Origin: Actinomycetes bacterium
Lineage (GTDB): Bacteria; Actinomycetota; Actinomycetes; Mycobacteriales; Mycobacteriaceae
Assembly (NCBI GenBank): GCA_029780675.1
Contig: JAKOYE010000074.1
Span: forward strand, 37,607 to 101,606
Direction: 5' to 3'
Length of the DNA: 64,000 nucleotides
Below, piece by piece: positions 61,892 to 64,000 of this stretch. Numbering within the stretch: position 1 is the first letter of the stretch; each line of letters starts with the position of its first letter. Under the pieces are notes generated by a model. That model was not told the DNA's origin. It searched no databases and worked only from the letters and a program-made list of their open reading frames with translations. A program made the position numbers and the translations under genes.

Positions 61892-63568
61892 CGAGAAACA
61901 GGTTGTCGAGAAATAGCCAGTCAGATTCTGCTCCCCGGGCTTAACCGCCACAACGTCGGCACGGAACTGCTGGCCGGTGTCACACTGCTGGCCATCGCCC
62001 TGCCGCTCAACATCGGGTACGCCCAGATTGCCGGGCTGCCGCCGACCGCCGGTCTATATGCACTGGTGCTGCCCTCGCTGGTGTTCGGGCTCGTGGCGTC
62101 CTCGCGCCATCTGGTGGCCGCACCCGACGCGGCCGCCGCTGCCCTGGTGGGATCCGCGCTGGCCGGGGTCGCCGCGGCGGGCAGCGACCAGTACGTCGCC
62201 ATGGCCGCCGCCCAGGCGATCGTCGGCGGACTGCTGTTCATCCTGTGCGCGGTGTTCCGGTTGGGCTTCCTCGCCGACTTCCTGTCGAAGCCGATCCTGA
62301 TCGGATTCGTCGGCGGACTCGCCACCGACATTCTGTTGAGTCAGGTCGCGAAGATGATGGGCGTCAAGGTCGATAGCGGGGCGGAGTTCTTCGGACGGCT
62401 GATCTCCCTGCTGTCCCGACTGGACACTGTGCACGGGTGGTCGGTGGGCCTGAGTCTGGCGGCGCTGGCGGTGCTGGTTCCGGCCCGGCGACGGTGGCCC
62501 ACGGTGCCATGGGCGCTGATCGTGCTCGTCGGCGCAACCCTGGCTGCGACAGTCGCGCACCTGCCCGATCAGGGTGTGGCCGTGCTCGGTTCGGTACCGG
62601 CCGGCCCACCGGTACTGGCGCTACCGGACCTTGGCTGGCATGACTGGGTGGCCGTCATCCTGCCGGCGACCGCGATCACGATGGTGACCGTAGGCGAGGG
62701 CCTGCTGTTGGCGCGTTCCTACGCCGACAAGTACGGCTACGCCACCTCGCCCAACCGCGACCTGCTGGCCTTCGGCGGGGCCAACCTCGCTTCCGGACTG
62801 TCCTCGGGTTTCACCATCGGATCGGCCACCTCGCGCGCCGCGGCGATGGATCAGGCCGGTTCACGGACGCAGTTGCCGATGCTGGTGACAGCCGCAGGTG
62901 CGGTGCTGATCCTGTTGTTCGGGTCCGACCTGCTGGCAGGTATCCCGTCGCCCGCCATCGGCGCGATTGTCGCGGTCTCGGTGATCAAGCTGATCAGCCT
63001 CGCCGAGTTGCGCCAGCTGTGGCGGCTGTCCCGTTTCGAGTTCGCCGTGGCGGCAACCTGTTTCGCTGGTGTGCTGCTCATTGGTCCGTTGGCTGGGATC
63101 GTGCTGGCCTTCGTGCTGTCCCTGATCAACCTGTTGCGTAAAGCCGCCCGGCCCGCGGTCGACATCCTTCAGGGCAGCGACGACCCGCACGTGTCGCTGA
63201 CCGTCTCCGACGGTGCCGCCGAGACCGTCCCAGGGGTGATCGCGATGCGCTTCGCCGCGCCGATCTTCTTCGGCAACGCCCAGACCCTCGGCGCGGTGCT
63301 CCGCCGGGCGGTCCGGGACGCGCCGCACCCGGTTACGGCGTTCATCCTCGACATGGAGGGTGTCACGGACGTCGACGTCACCGGAGCGGAGGTGCTGGCC
63401 AAGGAACTGCAGTGGTTGCAGGGCAACGGCATCACCTTCGCCTACTCCCGGGTGCGCCCGCAGTTACGGGCGAACCTCGATCGAATGCACCTATTGGGCG
63501 GTCATCTGGTGTTCGACACCAACAGGGCGGCCGTCGCGGCGCTGAGACCACCGTCGGATCCCGAATGA
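61862..63568 (+). CDS. SulP-family anion (sulfate) transporter with STAS domain
   Basis: 568 residues from ATG 61862. About ten to twelve helices beginning LLAGVTLLAIALPLNIGYAQIAGLPP, with SSGFTIGSATSRAAAMDQAG central motif, and a C-terminal STAS domain (VIAMRFAAPIFFGNA...FILDMEGVTDVDVTG). The start is uncertain: the ATG overlaps the 5' end of the divergent alkylsulfatase gene, and the family-like sequence begins at about 61920 where no ATG or GTG is available. Pairing with an alkylsulfatase suggests sulfate scavenging. Confidence 0.88.
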   Translation: MLHVEHPQCHRETGCREIASQILLPGLNRHNVGTELLAGVTLLAIALPLNIGYAQIAGLPPTAGLYALVLPSLVFGLVASSRHLVAAPDAAAAALVGSALAGVAAAGSDQYVAMAAAQAIVGGLLFILCAVFRLGFLADFLSKPILIGFVGGLATDILLSQVAKMMGVKVDSGAEFFGRLISLLSRLDTVHGWSVGLSLAALAVLVPARRRWPTVPWALIVLVGATLAATVAHLPDQGVAVLGSVPAGPPVLALPDLGWHDWVAVILPATAITMVTVGEGLLLARSYADKYGYATSPNRDLLAFGGANLASGLSSGFTIGSATSRAAAMDQAGSRTQLPMLVTAAGAVLILLFGSDLLAGIPSPAIGAIVAVSVIKLISLAELRQLWRLSRFEFAVAATCFAGVLLIGPLAGIVLAFVLSLINLLRKAARPAVDILQGSDDPHVSLTVSDGAAETVPGVIAMRFAAPIFFGNAQTLGAVLRRAVRDAPHPVTAFILDMEGVTDVDVTGAEVLAKELQWLQGNGITFAYSRVRPQLRANLDRMHLLGGHLVFDTNRAAVAALRPPSDPE

Positions 63569-63589
63569 TGCACACCCTCAGTTGCTCGC

Positions 63590-64000
63590 CTAGTTGTTCG
63601 TTGGTGGTGGTTCCGGTTGGAAGGGGTCGTACCACCACCAGTCGGCGCGTTCGCCGGTGGGTCCGGGGTATGGGGGGACCGCTGGTGGTGGGGTGGCCGG
63701 TGGTCGGGCCAGTGATCCGGGTGGGAGTTCTTCTCCGTTGGTGTCGGTGATGGTGAGGTGTTCGGCGGGGCCGGTGATGGTGATGATCCCGCGGTGGTGC
63801 AGGCGGTGGTGATACGGGCACAGCAGAACGAGGTTGGTCAGTTCGGTTTCGCCGCCGTCTTCCCAATGCCGCACGTGGTGGGCATGCAGGCCGCGGGTGG
63901 CCCCGCACCCCGGGACCGCGCAGCAGCGGTCGCGGTGCTCCAACGCGCGGCGTAGCCGGCGGTTGATGGTGCGGGTCGTCCGGCCGGCGCCGATGACCTG
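63590..64000 (-). CDS. HNH-endonuclease-domain protein, C-terminal part (13E12/DUF222 type)
   Basis: The frame runs off the right edge; the last 136 residues are seen. RTTRTINRRLRRALEHRDRC precedes an HNH nuclease motif: CAVPGCGATRGLHAHHVRHWEDGGETELTNLVLLC in parts, then PYHHRLHH. A Pro-rich tail ends WWYDPFQPEPPPTNN. This is the C-terminus of the actinobacterial DUF222-HNH family, known as 13E12 repeats in M. tuberculosis, present in several copies per genome. Confidence 0.88.
   Translation of the reverse strand, partial: QVIGAGRTTRTINRRLRRALEHRDRCCAVPGCGATRGLHAHHVRHWEDGGETELTNLVLLCPYHHRLHHRGIITITGPAEHLTITDTNGEELPPGSLARPPATPPPAVPPYPGPTGERADWWWYDPFQPEPPPTNN

Overview
The window is high-GC actinobacterial DNA and almost certainly from a Mycobacterium (Mycolicibacterium-type). 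Its gene order matches from memory two stretches of the M. tuberculosis map: Rv3835-Rv3853 (septum-formation protein, metallopeptidase, phosphatase, pheA, LCP protein, glpQ1, DUF4328 protein, sodA, Rv3847, espR, Rv3850, CopC-like protein, hns-like protein, rraA) at about 1-19,850, and Rv3752c-Rv3760 (tadA, its partner, tyrA, glycolipid-binding protein, proZWVX, LapA-like protein) at about 50,900-57,540. Gene numbers are recalled, not searched.

Layout. 1-12,000: cell-envelope and aromatic amino acid genes, interrupted at 846-5,893 by a minus-strand block made of two paralogous zinc-ribbon membrane proteins with a secreted sedolisin protease and a lipoprotein between them. 12,000-19,850: a DnaA-box-like cluster, sodA, espR next to an ImmA/IrrE protease and a polytopic partner, then the CopC, Hns and RraA genes. 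19,950-35,000: a PonA2-type penicillin-binding protein, a probably truncated gene, a cytochrome P450, RNase T2, tRNA-guanine transglycosylase, an LpqH-type lipoprotein, a WS/DGAT acyltransferase and a 1,701-residue secreted protein with two GH18 (chitinase-like) domains built as a duplicated cassette.

35,038-50,821 is the most interesting part. A complete tRNA-Ser(CGA) lies at its right end, and an exact 24-base copy of that tRNA's 3' end lies 15.7 kb to the left, just after the terminator of the GH18 gene. Between the two copies every recognisable gene concerns copper or metals: Met-rich and SHOCT membrane proteins, a Tat-exported multicopper oxidase, an OmpR-type regulator with a frameshifted sensor kinase, an HMA metallochaperone, DUF305 and DUF302 proteins, a P1B ATPase, LpqS, CysK2, an MFS transporter, a YcnI-domain protein, a cupredoxin-like lipoprotein and a polytopic membrane protein. 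This is a copper-resistance genomic island that contains the mmcO-lpqS-cysK2-Rv0849 gene set, which in M. tuberculosis is a fixed part of the RicR copper regulon. No integrase was found. A shared 20-bp motif (TGTGAAG plus an AAG half-site 11 bases later) stands at three divergent promoters and is a good candidate for the island regulator's binding site; a separate CsoR/RicR-like palindrome precedes the Met-rich protein gene.

50,900-64,000: tRNA modification, tyrosine synthesis, a ProXVWZ osmoprotectant transporter, a PE-PPE-type serine hydrolase whose frame runs antisense through a LapA-like gene, a histidine phosphatase, an SDR, a divergent pair of alkylsulfatase and SulP transporter, and the edge of an HNH (13E12-type) protein. 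Several frames in the island are broken by single-base changes, two of them in C runs, so decay and sequencing error both remain possible.
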